A stretch of 64,000 nt of DNA, taken from NCBI RefSeq assembly GCF_027497235.1, contig NZ_CP114902.1, forward strand, positions 2,493,501 through 2,557,500, read 5' to 3'. The translations under genes were made by a program, and so were the position numbers. The notes under the pieces were generated by a model. That model made no database searches, was not told where the DNA came from, and worked only from the letters and a program-made list of their open reading frames with translations. Of the stretch, positions 1 to 9,565 are shown piece after piece (the first letter of the stretch is position 1; each line of letters starts with the position of its first letter). Source of the DNA: Micromonospora sp. WMMD1128 (GTDB lineage: Bacteria; Actinomycetota; Actinomycetes; Mycobacteriales; Micromonosporaceae).

Positions 1-14
1 CCGCCCTGGTCCGG

Positions 15-3000
15 GTGCTCGGGGAGATGCCGGAGACGGTCCGCAGCCGGTTCGCCGACGTGCCGGACCACGTGCGCACCATCGAGCGGGCCTGGCGCGA
101 CCACCGCCCCGGCGGGACCGCCGCCGACCAGGAGCACCACCACCACGACCACGAGCATGACCACGACCACGAGCACCGGCACGACCCGCACCCGCACGCG
201 GCCTTCGTGGAACTGGTCCGCCCGCTCGTCGACGACGGGTTGCGCCGGGTACGCGCGGCCGTGCGCGAGGCGTGCGCCGCCGCACCGGGACCGCACGTCG
301 ACGCGGACCTACTCGCCGACCAGCTCTGCGACCCGCCCACCGCGGCGATCAACCTGCTGGTCGGCCGGGTGCTGGTGCTCGAACTCAACGTGCTGCGGGT
401 CCAGGGACAACTGACCGGCCACACGCCGCAGGAACGATTCCAGGACTTCACCCGACGCCTGCGCGACCCCAAGTACGCCCTCGACGTCCTGATGGAATAC
501 CCGGTGCTGGCCCGGGACGCCACCGTCCTGGTCGACAACTGGGTCGACGCCCGGGTCGAGTTCGCCCGCCGCCTCGTCGCCGACCAGGCCGCGCTCGCGG
601 ACCGGCTCGGCGACCCGGCCGGGCTCGGCGCCGTGACCGGCGTGTCCTTCGGGGCGGGCGACTCGCACCGGGGCGGGCGCTCGGTCGGCTTCGTCCGCTT
701 CGCCAACGGCGCCCGCGCCGTCTACAAGCCGCGCGGACTCCAGGTGGAGCTGCACTTCCAGCAACTGCTCGACTGGCTCAACGACCGCGGCGCGCAGCCG
801 CCGCTGCGGACCATGTGGGTGCTCGACCGGGGCGAGTACGGCTGGTCGGAGTTCGTCGCCGCCGGGCCGTGCGCCGACCAGGAGGCGCTGCGCCGCTTCT
901 ACACCCGCCAGGGCGGCTACCTGGCGCTGCTGCACAGCCTCGCCGCCGTCGACTTCCACCTGGAGAACGTCATCGCCGCCGGCGAGCACCCGATGCTCGT
1001 CGACCTGGAAGCCCTGTTCCACCCCGATAGCGAGCACACCGACCGGCAGGTCGGCGTCTCGGTGGAGTCGTTCCGCACCATGCGCGAGTCCGTGCTCGAG
1101 GTCGGGCTCCTGCCCCGGCCGATCATCTACCAGGACGACGACGGCATCGGCGGGGTCGACTTCAGCGGCCTGGCCGGCACCGCCGGTCAGCTCACCCCCG
1201 CCCCGGTGGCCACCTGGGAGGAGTCCGGCACCGACCGGATGCGCCTGGTCCGCAAGCGGATCGAGATGGGCGGCGGGCAGAACCTCCCCAGCCTCGACGG
1301 CGCGACGCACCACACGCTCGACTTCAGCGACGACATCCTGGCCGGCTTCGACCGGACGTACCGGCTGCTGCACCGCCACCGCGACGACCTCCTGGCCCCG
1401 GACGGACCGGTCGCGGCGTTCGCCGGCGACGAGGTGCGGGTGATCCTGCGCGCCACCCGCACCTACGGCAACCTGCTCCAGGAGAGCCGGCACCCGGACC
1501 TGCTGCGCAACGCGCTGGACCGCGAGCGGTTCCTCAGCTTCCTCTGGCTCCAGGAGGACTGGCCCGGCGCCGAGACCCGGATCGCCGCCGCCGAGCAGGC
1601 GCAGCTCAGCCGCGGCGACATCCCCATCTTCGGCACCACGCCCGCCTCGCGTGACTTCGTCGCCGGGGACGGCACGGTCATCGCCGACGTGCTCACCACC
1701 AGCGGCCTGGACCGCTCCCGGCAGCGCATCGGCGGGCTCTCCGAGGCGCACCTGGCCCAGCAGACGTGGATCCTGCGCAGCTCCCTGGCCGCGCTGACGA
1801 TGGGCGTGGAGAGCCAGGGCCAATGGTCGCAGTACCGGGTCACCGCCGCCACCACCCCGGCCCCCGCCGACCGGTTCCTCGCCGCCGCCCGCGCCGCCGG
1901 AGACCGGCTGCTGCTGACCGCCGACGCCGGCGACGACTCGCTGGCCTGGCTCGGGCACACCCTGGTCGCCGACCGGATCTGGCAGCTCGGCCCGGTGGGG
2001 ATCGACCTCTACAACGGGCTGTCCGGGATCGCGCTGTTCCTCGGCCACCTCGGCGAGGTCACCGGCGAGCAGCGGTTCCGGGCGGCGGCCGAGGTCGTCG
2101 CGACCATGCTCACCCGCCAGGTCGACCTGCTCGACGAGACGCCGAAGGCGAACCTGGAGAAGTTCACCGTCGGCGCGTTCAACGAGCTGGGCGGCCCGCT
2201 GTACGCGCTGAGTCACCTGGGCGCGCTGTGGCGGCGGGAGGACCTGCTCGACGCCGCCGAGCGGATCGTGCCGGTGCTGCTGCACCTCGCCCCCGCCGAC
2301 GACGCGTACGACGTGATCAGCGGCTCGGCCGGCGCCATCCTGGGGCTGCTGGCGCTGCACGCGGCGCGCCCGTCGCCGCACCTGCTCGACGCGGCCGGCA
2401 CGTTCGCCGCCATCCTGCGCGCGAAGGCCGAGCCGGCCGGTGACGGGATCGGCTGGGCCGGCTCGGTGAACCCCAGCCGTCCGCTTGCCGGCTTCTCGCA
2501 CGGCGGCTCCGGCATCGCCGTCGCCCTGGCCCGGCTGGACCGCGTCCTCGGTCACCGCGACCACCTGCCGCTGGTCGAGGGCGCGATCCGCTACGAGCGC
2601 TCCGCCTTCGACCCCGAGCAGACGTGCTGGCTCGACCTGCGCGACACCACGCCGGACGGATACTCGATGATCGCCTGGTGCCACGGCGGTCCCGGGATCG
2701 CGCTCGCCCGCGCCGACCTGGCCGGCTACGTCGACGACCGCGAACCGGTCGAGCGTGACCTGCGCGACGCCCTGGCCGGCATGCTCCGCTTCGGGTTGAC
2801 CGGCGAGGTCATCACCGGCACCGGCAACCACAGCATCTGCCACGGCGACCTCGGCAACATCGAGGCGGTGCTGGCCGCCGCCCGGGTCCTCGGCGACGCC
2901 GCCGCCGCCCGGCAGGCCGAACTGGTCGCGGCGAGCATCCTCGACTACATCGACCAGGACGGCTGGCTGTGCGGAGTCCCGCTCGGCGCGGAGACGCCCG

Positions 3001-3125
3001 GCCTGATGAGCGGCATCGCGGGAATCGGCTACAACCTGCTCCGCCTGGCCGCGCCCGACCGGGTCCCGTCGGTGCTACTCGTCGAACCGCCACGACCGGC
3101 CGGGGAGCGTGACAACCGTGGCTGA
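15..3125 (+). CDS. lanM: Class II lanthipeptide synthetase LanM
   Basis: Bifunctional enzyme that dehydrates Ser/Thr of a precursor peptide and cyclises them with Cys to (methyl)lanthionine, expected in the cytosol. The N-terminal two thirds is a DUF4135-type dehydratase domain: GDSHRGGRSV near residue 215, YKPRG with Lys238, and HLENVI followed by LVDLEALF. The C-terminal third is LanC-like with the zinc ligands Cys889 (WCHGG) and Cys942-His943 (CHGDLGN). At 1036 aa it has the usual LanM length. The frame is open to the window edge, so the true start may be a little upstream of this GTG. Residues 40-61 are an unusual His/Asp/Glu-rich stretch with 12 histidines. The stop is followed at once by the next gene, so the three lan genes form one operon. 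No precursor gene is visible in the window. Confidence 0.93.
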   Translation: MLGEMPETVRSRFADVPDHVRTIERAWRDHRPGGTAADQEHHHHDHEHDHDHEHRHDPHPHAAFVELVRPLVDDGLRRVRAAVREACAAAPGPHVDADLLADQLCDPPTAAINLLVGRVLVLELNVLRVQGQLTGHTPQERFQDFTRRLRDPKYALDVLMEYPVLARDATVLVDNWVDARVEFARRLVADQAALADRLGDPAGLGAVTGVSFGAGDSHRGGRSVGFVRFANGARAVYKPRGLQVELHFQQLLDWLNDRGAQPPLRTMWVLDRGEYGWSEFVAAGPCADQEALRRFYTRQGGYLALLHSLAAVDFHLENVIAAGEHPMLVDLEALFHPDSEHTDRQVGVSVESFRTMRESVLEVGLLPRPIIYQDDDGIGGVDFSGLAGTAGQLTPAPVATWEESGTDRMRLVRKRIEMGGGQNLPSLDGATHHTLDFSDDILAGFDRTYRLLHRHRDDLLAPDGPVAAFAGDEVRVILRATRTYGNLLQESRHPDLLRNALDRERFLSFLWLQEDWPGAETRIAAAEQAQLSRGDIPIFGTTPASRDFVAGDGTVIADVLTTSGLDRSRQRIGGLSEAHLAQQTWILRSSLAALTMGVESQGQWSQYRVTAATTPAPADRFLAAARAAGDRLLLTADAGDDSLAWLGHTLVADRIWQLGPVGIDLYNGLSGIALFLGHLGEVTGEQRFRAAAEVVATMLTRQVDLLDETPKANLEKFTVGAFNELGGPLYALSHLGALWRREDLLDAAERIVPVLLHLAPADDAYDVISGSAGAILGLLALHAARPSPHLLDAAGTFAAILRAKAEPAGDGIGWAGSVNPSRPLAGFSHGGSGIAVALARLDRVLGHRDHLPLVEGAIRYERSAFDPEQTCWLDLRDTTPDGYSMIAWCHGGPGIALARADLAGYVDDREPVERDLRDALAGMLRFGLTGEVITGTGNHSICHGDLGNIEAVLAAARVLGDAAAARQAELVAASILDYIDQDGWLCGVPLGAETPGLMSGIAGIGYNLLRLAAPDRVPSVLLVEPPRPAGERDNRG

Positions 3126-3612
3126 AGCGCCGATCTGGCCCTACCGTCCACAGGCGCTCGCGACCTACCACCACCGCCCGCCCGGCGAACCGGCCCGGCG
3201 TACGATCCGGTCCTCGCGCCGGCCGCTCGTCGCGCTCGCCGCCCTGCTGCTGGTCTGCGTGGGGTTCGCGGCGGTCACCCGGGTGCCCAGGGCGGTCGAC
3301 GGCGCCGTCCTGAGCGCCGACGGGCCGCACCTGGTCGCGGTGTTCGCCGGCCGCGTCGACCCGGCGCCCGGCGCCGAGGTCACCCTCAACCAGGACACCG
3401 GACGGACCACGGTGCGCGTGGTCCGCTCGGAGATCGTCGACGACGAGGCAGCCGCCCGGCGCTGGCGGATCCCCACCGAGGCGGCCCGCCCGGCCACCGT
3501 CGTCCTGCTGTCCGGCGCGCCCGCCGGTCGCGCCTACGGCCGGCTCAGCCTCGTGGTGGCCGAACCCACCCTGCTGCAGATGCTGCCCGAGGTCACCGGG
3601 GCGCTGCGGTGA
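3118..3612 (+). CDS. Small single-pass membrane protein of lanthipeptide operon
   Basis: A 164-aa protein between LanM and LanT. A basic N-terminus (about 35 residues) is followed by one hydrophobic segment at about residues 37-54, then an extracytoplasmic domain of about 110 residues. The domain has a short beta-rich stretch reminiscent of the lipoyl/barrel part of HlyD-type adaptors (VDPAPGAEVTLNQDTGR), but it lacks the coiled coil of a full adaptor. GTG at 3118 is preferred over GTG 3109 because GGGGAG at 3102-3107 is well spaced from it. Its stop overlaps the GTG of lanT, so translation is probably coupled. A helper for the transporter or for precursor export is inferred from position only. 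Confidence 0.72.
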   Translation: MAEAPIWPYRPQALATYHHRPPGEPARRTIRSSRRPLVALAALLLVCVGFAAVTRVPRAVDGAVLSADGPHLVAVFAGRVDPAPGAEVTLNQDTGRTTVRVVRSEIVDDEAAARRWRIPTEAARPATVVLLSGAPAGRAYGRLSLVVAEPTLLQMLPEVTGALR

Positions 3613-5783
3613 GCGGGACCCCGCCCCGGCCGCGCCGCCGGGTGCCGGTGATGCTCCAGATGAGCGCCACCGAGTGCGGCGCCGCGTGCCTCGCCATGGT
3701 CCTCACCCACCACCGCCGCTGGACCTCGGTCGCCGAGTGCCGCGACCGGCTCGGCGTCGGCCGCGACGGCGCCACCGCGTTGCAGATGGCCCAGTTCGCC
3801 CGCGAGAACGGCATGCGGGCCCGCGGCGTCAGCGTCGACCTCGACGCGCTGCCACAGCTCGAACTGCCCGCGATCGTGCACTGGAACTTCCGCCACTACC
3901 TGGTGCTGGAACGCTGGGACAAACGTGGCGCGGTCGTCGTCGACCCGGCGATGGGCCGGCGGCGGCTGAGCCGGGAGGAGTTCGGTGCCGGTTTCACCGG
4001 CATCGCCATCGAGCTCACCCCCGACGAACGGTTCGCGCGTCGCCCCGGACCGGGCCGGCTGGCCTCGCTGCGGTTCGCCCACGGCATGCTCACCTTCTCC
4101 CGCCCGCTGCTCGGCCTCGTCCTGCTCGTCTCGCTGCTGCTGCAACTGGCGGTGCTGCTGCCCGCGCTGGTGACCAAGTTCGCCGTCGACGTGGTGATCG
4201 GGCAGGGGCAGGTGGACGCGCTCACCGTCCTCGGCGCCGGAATGGTGCTGCTGCTGGCGGTCCAGGGCGTCGGCACCTACACCCGGGGCCTGGCGCTCAA
4301 CGTGCTGCACGCCCGCATGGACGACACCATGATGCGGCGCTTCTTCGACCATCTGCTCGCCCTGCCGTACTCCTACTTCCAGCTCCGCAGCAGCGGCGAC
4401 CTGCTCATGCGGATGTCCAGCAACACCGTCATCCGCGACATGCTGACCAGTCAGACCATGTCGCTGGTCCTCGACGGGCTGTTCGTGGTCGCCTACGTCG
4501 GCCTGCTGCTGGCGCTCACCCCGCTCTACGCCGCGCTGGTGCTGGGGCTGGGCCTGGCCCAGCTCGCCGCCATCGTGGCCACCTACCGGGCCATGCGCGA
4601 ACGTACCCACCGCGACATCGCCGCCCAGGCCGACGAGCAGAACTACGCGGTCGAGGTGCTGGCCGGCGCCGAGACCGTGAAGGCGATGGGCGCCGAGCAG
4701 CAGGTCCTCGGCCGGTGGTCCGGGCTGTTCCAGAGCCGCCAGTTCGCGTCCCTGCACCGCCGCCGCCTGGAGACCGGCGTCGAGGCGCTGCTCACCGCGT
4801 TCCGGATGGGCTCGCCGATGCTGCTGCTGTGGGTCGGCGCCCACCAGGTCGTGGCCGGACGGATGTCGCTGGGCACCATGCTGGCGCTCAACGCGCTCGC
4901 CGCCGCGGTGCTCACCCCGCTGATGGGCCTGGTCAACACCGCCCGGCAGTTGCAGACCGTCGGCACCCACCTGGAACGGATCCGCGACGTCATGGACGAG
5001 GCCGTCGAACAGGACGCGTCGACGAGCCGCCCGACGCGACGCATCACCGGCCAGGTCACCCTCACCGGCGTCGGCATGCGTTACAGCACCAACGCGCCGT
5101 GGGCGGTACGCGGCATCGACCTGGCCGTCCCGGCCGGCGCGAAGGTGGCACTGGTCGGCCGGACCGGATCCGGCAAGACGACGCTGGCCAAGACCATCAT
5201 CGGGCTGTACGTGCCCACCGAGGGGGAGGTCCGCTTCGACGGCCGCCTCCTGCAGGACCTCGACTTCCGGGACCTGCGCCGGTCGTGCGGCATGGTGACG
5301 CAGGAGCCCGCCCTGTTCGCCGGCTCGATCCGCGACAACATCTCGCTCGGCCACCCCTCCGCCACCTACGAGGAGGTCGTCCTCGCCGCGCAGCGCGCGC
5401 AGATCCACGACGAGATCATGATGATGCCGATGGCGTACGAGACGCAGCTGACCGAGGGGGGCGGCGGGCTCTCCGGCGGGCAACGGCAACGCCTCGCCCT
5501 GGCCCGCGCCCTCGTGCACAACCCGCCGCTGCTGCTGCTCGACGAGGCGACCAGCCACCTGGACGTGGTCACCGAACGCCAGGTGGACGAGGTGCTCACC
5601 GCGTTGTCGTGCACCCGGATCGTGATCGCGCACCGGCTCAGCACCGTGGTCAACGCCGACCTGATCGGGGTGATGGAGGACGGGCAGCTGGTCGAGCAGG
5701 GCACCCACCAGGAGCTGATCGCACACGGGCGCCACTACGAGGCGCTGATCCGCGACCAGCTCCAGACCGCCCGACCCGGTTGA
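3609..5783 (+). CDS. lanT: LanT: C39 peptidase-containing ABC exporter
   Basis: Exports the modified lanthipeptide and removes its leader after a double-Gly-type site. It has the standard three-part build in 724 aa. The N-terminal C39 protease has Gln17, catalytic Cys23 (ATECGAACLAM), His96 (NFRHYLVLE) and Asp112 (VVDPAMG). A six-helix ABC transmembrane domain spans about residues 145-445. The nucleotide-binding domain has Walker A GRTGSGKTT (517-525), signature LSGGQRQR and Walker B LLLLDEATSHLD. All catalytic residues are present, so it should be functional. GTG start overlaps the upstream stop (GTGA). It ends 14 bp from the convergent SARP gene. The C39 domain predicts that the missing precursor has a GG/GA leader motif. 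Confidence 0.94.
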   Translation: MSGTPPRPRRRVPVMLQMSATECGAACLAMVLTHHRRWTSVAECRDRLGVGRDGATALQMAQFARENGMRARGVSVDLDALPQLELPAIVHWNFRHYLVLERWDKRGAVVVDPAMGRRRLSREEFGAGFTGIAIELTPDERFARRPGPGRLASLRFAHGMLTFSRPLLGLVLLVSLLLQLAVLLPALVTKFAVDVVIGQGQVDALTVLGAGMVLLLAVQGVGTYTRGLALNVLHARMDDTMMRRFFDHLLALPYSYFQLRSSGDLLMRMSSNTVIRDMLTSQTMSLVLDGLFVVAYVGLLLALTPLYAALVLGLGLAQLAAIVATYRAMRERTHRDIAAQADEQNYAVEVLAGAETVKAMGAEQQVLGRWSGLFQSRQFASLHRRRLETGVEALLTAFRMGSPMLLLWVGAHQVVAGRMSLGTMLALNALAAAVLTPLMGLVNTARQLQTVGTHLERIRDVMDEAVEQDASTSRPTRRITGQVTLTGVGMRYSTNAPWAVRGIDLAVPAGAKVALVGRTGSGKTTLAKTIIGLYVPTEGEVRFDGRLLQDLDFRDLRRSCGMVTQEPALFAGSIRDNISLGHPSATYEEVVLAAQRAQIHDEIMMMPMAYETQLTEGGGGLSGGQRQRLALARALVHNPPLLLLDEATSHLDVVTERQVDEVLTALSCTRIVIAHRLSTVVNADLIGVMEDGQLVEQGTHQELIAHGRHYEALIRDQLQTARPG

Positions 5784-5797
5784 CCGGGCCCGCCGGG

Positions 5798-8638
5798 TCA
5801 GCCGGGTGGCAGTCCGGCCAGCCGTCCCCGTATCTCCTCGGCGGCCGGATCACCGAGGTCGTCATAGATCCGCAGCGCCCGCTGCCACGCCTCGACGGCC
5901 CCGGTCACGTCCGCCATCGCCGCGCGGGCCTCACCGAGACGGATGAGGGTCAGCGCCTCGTGGAACCGGTTGGCCGACTCGACGAAGTGCCGGACCGCCT
6001 GCTCGTAGCAGGCCGCGGCCCGGGCCGGGTCGCCGAGCCGGTGATAGGCGAAGCCGAGACTGTCCAACGTCGACGCCTGCCCCACCCGGTCACCCGATCG
6101 TCGCTGCCGGGCCAGCGCCTCGGTGCAGTCGACGACCGCCTGCCGGTGGTCGCCGGTGAGCGCGTGCAGATAACCCTTGTTGTTCAACGCCCGCGCCTCG
6201 GCGTAGTCGTTGCCGATGAGGCGGGACACGCGCAGCGCCTCCACGCTGTGCCCGAGCGCCTCCGCCAGCCGGCCGGTCTGGGTGCAGAGCTCGGTGCGGT
6301 GCCGCAGGATCAGCGCGAGACCGTCCAGGTCGCCGAGTTGCTCGTACAACTCGATCGCCCGCCGCAGGTGGTGCTCGGCCGTGTCCTGGTCGCCCAGGCG
6401 CATCAGGGCGCGGGCCAGCATGCGTCGGGCCAGCGCCTGCGCCCCCAGGTCACCGACCCGTTTGGCCGCGTCCAGCGCCACCCGCTGGACCGCCAACTGG
6501 TCCTGAAAGAGGCCACGGGGCGCGAGGTAGGCGGCCAGCGCCCAGGCGAACTGGCCGGTGTGCCGCTCGAAACCGGTCGCCGCGGTCTGCCGCAGCACCC
6601 GCAGCAGGACGAACCGTTCGGCCTGGAACCACGCCTCCGCCGCGGCCCGGTCCGACATCGGCACCGAAACGTCCGTCGGCTGCGGCGGCATCGGCCCGAC
6701 CGGCGTCCACGTCGGTTGGAGCAGCGCCGCGGCGGAGAGCCCGACGCGCAGGTAGTGGTCGAACATCCGGTGTCGGGCGTCCCGCCGTTCCTCCGGCCGG
6801 TCGTACGACTGCGTCAGCTCGACCGCGTACGACCGGAGCAGGTCGTGCAGCGCGTACCGGTCGGGTCGGTGCTCGGTCAGCAGGTGCAGGCGGGTCAGCT
6901 CCGCCAGCAGCGGCGCGACCGCGGCCCCGGGGCCACCGACGAGCGCGGCGACGGCGTCACCGGTCAGGTCCGGACCGGGGTGCAGGCCCAGCAGCCGCAG
7001 CAGCCGGGCCGCGTCGGCGCTCAACGCCCGGTAGGACCACGAGAAGACCCGCCTGACGTCGCCGCCGGCCAGCAGCCGCAGCCGGCTGTCGGGCGAGCGT
7101 AGCTGGGCCGCCACGGCGTCGAGGGGAAACGCCGGCCGGGCGGCGACGCGCGCCGCCACGATCGAGAGGGCGAGCGGTAGCCGACCGGTCGACTCGATCA
7201 TCTCAGCGGTCGCCGCCGGGTCCGCGGCGACCCGGCCGTCGCCGAGCCGGCGGCGCAGCAGCAGCGTCGACTCGCCGGCGGTCAGCACCCCGAGCGTCAC
7301 CGGTCGGGCACCCTCCGCCGCGGCCAGCCCGGTGAGCTGGTCGCGGCTCGTCACCAGCACGGCGCACCGGCCCGCACCGGGCAGCAGCGGGCGCACCTGC
7401 GTGGCGTCCCGCGCGTTGTCGAGCAGCACGAGCATCCGGCGCGACGCCAGCAGGCTGCGGAACAGTCCGGCCCGGGCGTCGATGCTGCTCGGCATCCGAC
7501 CCGTCGGCACGCCGAGCGTCTCCAGGAAGGCGAGCAGGGCATCGGCCGGGAGCACCGCGTCACCGTCGTCGTAGCCGCGCAGGTTGACGTACAGCTGGCC
7601 GTCCGGGAAACGGTCCACCGCGTGGTGCGCCCAGTGCAGCGCGAGCGTCGTCTTGCCCACGCCGGCCATGCCGCTGACGGTGACGATGTTGACGGCGCCG
7701 GGCTGCTCGATCCGGCGGCCGAGCGCGGCGTCGAGCACGGCGATCTCCGCGCCGCGACCGACGAACCCGGCGACCGCGAGTGGTAGTTGGCGCGGCGGCA
7801 CGACCGTCGCGCCGGCCGGCACCATCGTCGCGCCGGCCGGCACCACTGTCGCCCCGGCCGCCCCGGTCGTGGCGGGCCGCTGCCCGAGGCGGTGGTGCAG
7901 GATGTCGTCGTGCAGCCGGGTGAGTTCGGGGCCCGGATCCATCCCGGTCTCCTCCACCAGCACCTGCCGGGCCTGCCGGAACGCCGCCAGCGCCCCGGAC
8001 ACGTCACCGAGCTGGTAGAGACCGGTCATGAGCTGGGCCCAGGCGCGCTGCCGCAGCGGGTGACGGTCGAGCAGCGCACGCAGCCTCGGCACCACCCGGG
8101 CCGCGTCGCCAAGCGACAGTCCCGCCGCCGCGGCGTCCTCCTCGACCAGCAGCCGCCGCTCCTCCAGCCGGTCGACCCGACCGGCGAGCACCCGGGGCAG
8201 CGGAAGGCCGCTCAGGGCCGGCCCGCGCCACAGGCCGAGCGCGTCCGCCAGCTCCGGTTGCGCCCCCGCCGGGTCACCCGCCGCCAGCGCCGCCCGGCCC
8301 CGGGCCGCCGCCGCGTCGAACCGGTCCAGGTCCCGTTCGCCGGGTCCGACCCACAGCAGGTAGCCGCCCGGCGTGGTACGGATCCGGTCCGTGCCGGCCG
8401 CACCGCCGAGAACCATGCGCAGGCCACGCAGGTAGGTGCGGATGTTGGCCGCGGCCGAGGCGGGCGGTCGGTCACCCCAGACCATCGCCGCCAGCTCGTC
8501 GGCGGGGATCGCCTCGCCCGGGCGCAGCAGCAGCGCCGCCAGTACCAGCTGTTGCTTCGCCGATCCGAGCGCGACCAGGACGCCGTCCTTCGCCAGCGTC
8601 AACGGCCCGAGCAACGCGAAGTGGAGATGCATGGTCAT
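5798..8638 (-). CDS. SARP/AfsR-family regulator (BTAD, NB-ARC, TPR)
   Basis: Large pathway-type transcriptional activator of 946 aa. Domains in order: OmpR-like winged helix (about 5-95), bacterial transcriptional activator domain (about 95-245), a linker with a threefold VVPAGAT-like repeat, NB-ARC NTPase with Walker A GMAGVGKTT (about 320) and LLVLLDN, then C-terminal TPRs (MARRMLARALMRLGDQDTAEHHL and following). ATG at 8638 is chosen because MHLHFALLGPL is where SARP homology usually starts; a GTG at 8662 is possible. It lies tail-to-tail with lanT and so is a plausible regulator of the lanthipeptide genes, though this is inferred from proximity. Confidence 0.88.
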   Translation of the reverse strand: MTMHLHFALLGPLTLAKDGVLVALGSAKQQLVLAALLLRPGEAIPADELAAMVWGDRPPASAAANIRTYLRGLRMVLGGAAGTDRIRTTPGGYLLWVGPGERDLDRFDAAAARGRAALAAGDPAGAQPELADALGLWRGPALSGLPLPRVLAGRVDRLEERRLLVEEDAAAAGLSLGDAARVVPRLRALLDRHPLRQRAWAQLMTGLYQLGDVSGALAAFRQARQVLVEETGMDPGPELTRLHDDILHHRLGQRPATTGAAGATVVPAGATMVPAGATVVPPRQLPLAVAGFVGRGAEIAVLDAALGRRIEQPGAVNIVTVSGMAGVGKTTLALHWAHHAVDRFPDGQLYVNLRGYDDGDAVLPADALLAFLETLGVPTGRMPSSIDARAGLFRSLLASRRMLVLLDNARDATQVRPLLPGAGRCAVLVTSRDQLTGLAAAEGARPVTLGVLTAGESTLLLRRRLGDGRVAADPAATAEMIESTGRLPLALSIVAARVAARPAFPLDAVAAQLRSPDSRLRLLAGGDVRRVFSWSYRALSADAARLLRLLGLHPGPDLTGDAVAALVGGPGAAVAPLLAELTRLHLLTEHRPDRYALHDLLRSYAVELTQSYDRPEERRDARHRMFDHYLRVGLSAAALLQPTWTPVGPMPPQPTDVSVPMSDRAAAEAWFQAERFVLLRVLRQTAATGFERHTGQFAWALAAYLAPRGLFQDQLAVQRVALDAAKRVGDLGAQALARRMLARALMRLGDQDTAEHHLRRAIELYEQLGDLDGLALILRHRTELCTQTGRLAEALGHSVEALRVSRLIGNDYAEARALNNKGYLHALTGDHRQAVVDCTEALARQRRSGDRVGQASTLDSLGFAYHRLGDPARAAACYEQAVRHFVESANRFHEALTLIRLGEARAAMADVTGAVEAWQRALRIYDDLGDPAAEEIRGRLAGLPPG

Positions 8639-8693
8639 CGCAGCGTACGGCGAGCGGACCACCCCGGCTCGGCGGTCCCATTTCCGGCGTGCG

Positions 8694-8748
8694 TTAAGAA
8701 GGGCCCCCGCCTCTACCGAATGCGTTAAGCGGGGGCCCCTCCTTACAC
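8694..8748. terminator. GTTAAG-type GC palindrome, copy 1
   Basis: Inverted repeat with arms 8696-8710 and 8729-8744; the core 10 bp GGGCCCCCGC / GCGGGGGCCC is perfect, and the loop is 18 nt. It lies 2 bp downstream of the stop of the minus-strand secreted-protein gene, consistent with a terminator. It is clearly related to the element at 52671-52723: both have GCGTTAAGCGGGG at the loop/right-arm junction and end in CCTTACAC. Confidence 0.75.
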
Positions 8749-8749
8749 C

Positions 8750-9565
8750 TCAGTTCAGGCCGCAGGCGGCCAGCGCGTCCAGGTTCGGGCGCTGCGCGCC
8801 GACCCGGTTGAACGCGATCTCGATCCGGTCGAGCGCGGCGCCACGCTTGTCCTTCAACGGCCCGAGGATGGCGTTGTCGATGAAGGCCGGCCCGCCCTCC
8901 GGCCGGACCGCGAGCTGGGCCAGCCGGGCGTTCGCCTCGGCGATCTGCTTGTCCAGGGCGGCCAGCTCGGCCTGCACCTGACCGGCCGCCGCCGCGGGGA
9001 CCGCGGCGAGCTGTACGCCGGGGCAGTTGACGGTCCGGGCCTGCCCGGGCGCCGCCGCACCGTTCTGCGCGCCGCCGTTCTGGCCAGCGCCGCCGTTCTG
9101 GCCAGCGTTGCCGTTGACGGCGCTCGGCACGCCGGCGGCGTTGAGTCCGCAGGTGGCAAGCGCGTCCAGGTTGGGGCGCTGCGCGCCGATCCGGTTGAAC
9201 GCGATCTCGATCCGGTCGAGCGCGGCGGTGCGCTTGCTCTTCAGCGGGCCGAGGATGGCGTTGTCGATGAAGGCCGGCCCGCCCTCCGGCCGGACCGCGA
9301 GCCGGGCCAGCCGCTCGTTCTGCCGGGCGATCTCCTGGTCCAGGTTGGCCAGTTCCCGTTCCACCTCGGCGTTCGCCGCCGCGGGCACCGCGGGCAGCTT
9401 GTCGCGTACCGTCGGGCAGTTGACGGTCTGCGCGGCGGCCGACGCGGCCGACCCACCGTTCTCGTCGGCGGACGCCAGCTGGAGCCCGCCGGCGAGCAGG
9501 AGCGCCGCGAGGGCGCCCACCCCACCGAGTTTCAGGACCGCGTTGTTGCGCGTACCCCTGGCCAT
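8750..9565 (-). CDS. Secreted protein with tandem-duplicated ~80-aa module
   Basis: I do not recognise a named family. The 271-aa product starts at ATG 9565, set by AAAGGAG just upstream; the open frame further upstream (to 9673) has no such support. A signal peptide covers about residues 1-33 (basic start, hydrophobic LGGVGALAALLLAGGLQL, then ASA). The mature part is two near-identical modules. Each begins with a VNCP motif, has an amphipathic helix, contains LAVRPEGGPAFIDNAILGPL and DRIEIAFNR, and ends with ALA-CGLN, so each has two cysteines that could form a disulfide. A Gly/Asn/Gln-rich linker (GNAGQNGGAGQNGG) joins them. The duplication looks recent because long blocks are unchanged. 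Extracellular role unknown. Confidence 0.8.
   Translation of the reverse strand: MARGTRNNAVLKLGGVGALAALLLAGGLQLASADENGGSAASAAAQTVNCPTVRDKLPAVPAAANAEVERELANLDQEIARQNERLARLAVRPEGGPAFIDNAILGPLKSKRTAALDRIEIAFNRIGAQRPNLDALATCGLNAAGVPSAVNGNAGQNGGAGQNGGAQNGAAAPGQARTVNCPGVQLAAVPAAAAGQVQAELAALDKQIAEANARLAQLAVRPEGGPAFIDNAILGPLKDKRGAALDRIEIAFNRVGAQRPNLDALAACGLN

Noticed and set aside
309..2843. Very long minus-strand open frame opposite LanM
   Set aside because: Antisense shadow of a GC-rich gene; repetitive Ala/Gly/Arg/Val/Asp composition, no start signal, and LanM motifs on the other strand are intact.
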